From Pedobacter sp. PF22-3 (GTDB taxonomy: Bacteria; Bacteroidota; Bacteroidia; Sphingobacteriales; Sphingobacteriaceae), in the NCBI RefSeq assembly GCF_026239555.1, contig NZ_JAPIVP010000004.1:248001-312000 (forward strand): DNA of 64,000 nucleotides, in the 5' to 3' direction. The translations under genes were made by a program, and so were the position numbers. The notes beneath the pieces are model-generated. The model ran no database searches. It was not told the DNA's origin and was given only the letters and a program-made list of their open reading frames with translations. Shown here piece by piece: positions 63,817 to 64,000 of the stretch; positions within the stretch are counted from its first letter, which is position 1, and every line of letters starts with the position of its first letter.

Positions 63817-64000
63817 TTACTTAATCTCAACTACTGCTCCAGCTTCTTCTAATTGTTTTTTAAGAGCTTCTGCTTCGTCTTTAGCAACACCAGCTTTTAA
63901 TTCTTTTGGTGCTCCGTCTACTAAGTCTTTAGCTTCTTTCAAACCTAAACCAGTTAAATCTTTAACAAGTTTTACAACTGCTAATTTCTGACCACCAGCT
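63817..64000 (-). CDS. rplL: Ribosomal protein L7/L12, 5' end outside the window
   Basis: The last 60 codons and the stop are visible: the C-terminal domain begins [20 protein letters not shown] and ends with [10 protein letters not shown]. This matches the conserved L7/L12 C-terminal domain that recruits translation GTPases. The N-terminal dimer domain and hinge lie beyond 64000. The gene is upstream of rpoB, with 157 bp and the hairpin between. Confidence 0.95.
   Translation of the reverse strand, partial: AGGQKLAVVKLVKDLTGLGLKEAKDLVDGAPKELKAGVAKDEAEALKKQLEEAGAVVEIK

Overview
The window looks like chromosomal DNA of a Bacteroidota member close to Pedobacter (Sphingobacteriaceae). The grounds are gene content (DUF4136 and DUF3467 families, a long-form aromatic amino acid hydroxylase, a DNA polymerase III alpha subunit with its own proofreading exonuclease), start codons without clear Shine-Dalgarno sequences, several TAnnTTTG -7 elements of the Bacteroidota type, and AT-rich intergenic DNA packed with palindromic repeats. 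I see no rRNA, tRNA, CRISPR array, prophage, transposase or recognisable defence island. Genus assignment is inference.

Layout. 1-8.7 kb: a lipoprotein fragment cut by the window edge, a frameshifted AraC-type regulator, a short-chain dehydrogenase, a CAP-domain protein, a GtrA-like membrane protein, phenylalanine hydroxylase, a second dehydrogenase, a DUF4870-like membrane protein, an NlpC/P60 hydrolase and a YdeI-type protein. 8.7-13.7 kb: an aromatic catabolism cluster (flavin reductase-like protein and fumarylacetoacetase on the minus strand, divergent from homogentisate dioxygenase and 4-hydroxyphenylpyruvate dioxygenase). With the hydroxylase at 3.9 kb this covers most of phenylalanine to fumarate and acetoacetate; the aminotransferase and maleylacetoacetate isomerase are not here. 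13.9-22.3 kb: a secreted protein, a PoxB-like pyruvate oxidase, a peroxiredoxin/DsbA-like pair, a DUF58 protein, a sugar dehydrogenase-like protein and thioredoxin. 22.4-26.9 kb: dnaE. 27-34 kb: lipocalin, malate dehydrogenase, an AraC regulator, an S41 peptidase, a retropepsin-like protein, a small membrane protein overlapping a truncated globin, and an SRPBCC protein.

34.3-38.3 kb: an OmpR-type response regulator and histidine kinase, then a UspA-like protein and a bestrophin. Four 11-bp units in a row lie upstream of the latter pair, the spacing expected for an OmpR/PhoB-type operator. 38.8-46.5 kb: gyrB, an OmpH-like lipoprotein, guanine deaminase-like protein, EcsC-like protein, an S4 RNA-binding protein, dapD and a glycosyltransferase. 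46.7-52.1 kb: two DUF4136 lipoproteins, then tRNA functions (TsaC-type synthase, CCA-adding-type enzyme, MiaA) with a pRiA4b ORF-3-like acidic protein. 52.2-64 kb: an SGNH-hydrolase lipoprotein with a FadL-type porin, DUF3467, then rpoC, rpoB and the 3' end of rplL, all on the minus strand.

The most unusual part is the non-coding fraction. At least three kinds of repeat fill the gaps: (i) a roughly 218-bp element with GGAAA/TTTCC ends in about seven copies, one hairpin of which shows compensatory base changes; (ii) 60-280 bp palindromes bounded by CGTCA and TGACG, two of which carry a nested 46-47 bp hairpin insert at the same site with compensated stem changes; (iii) imperfect palindromes made of short repeated words, which reach into the ends of two coding sequences. 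Two copies of element (i) lie in a 264-bp duplication that also carries a terminator to each of two neighbouring genes.
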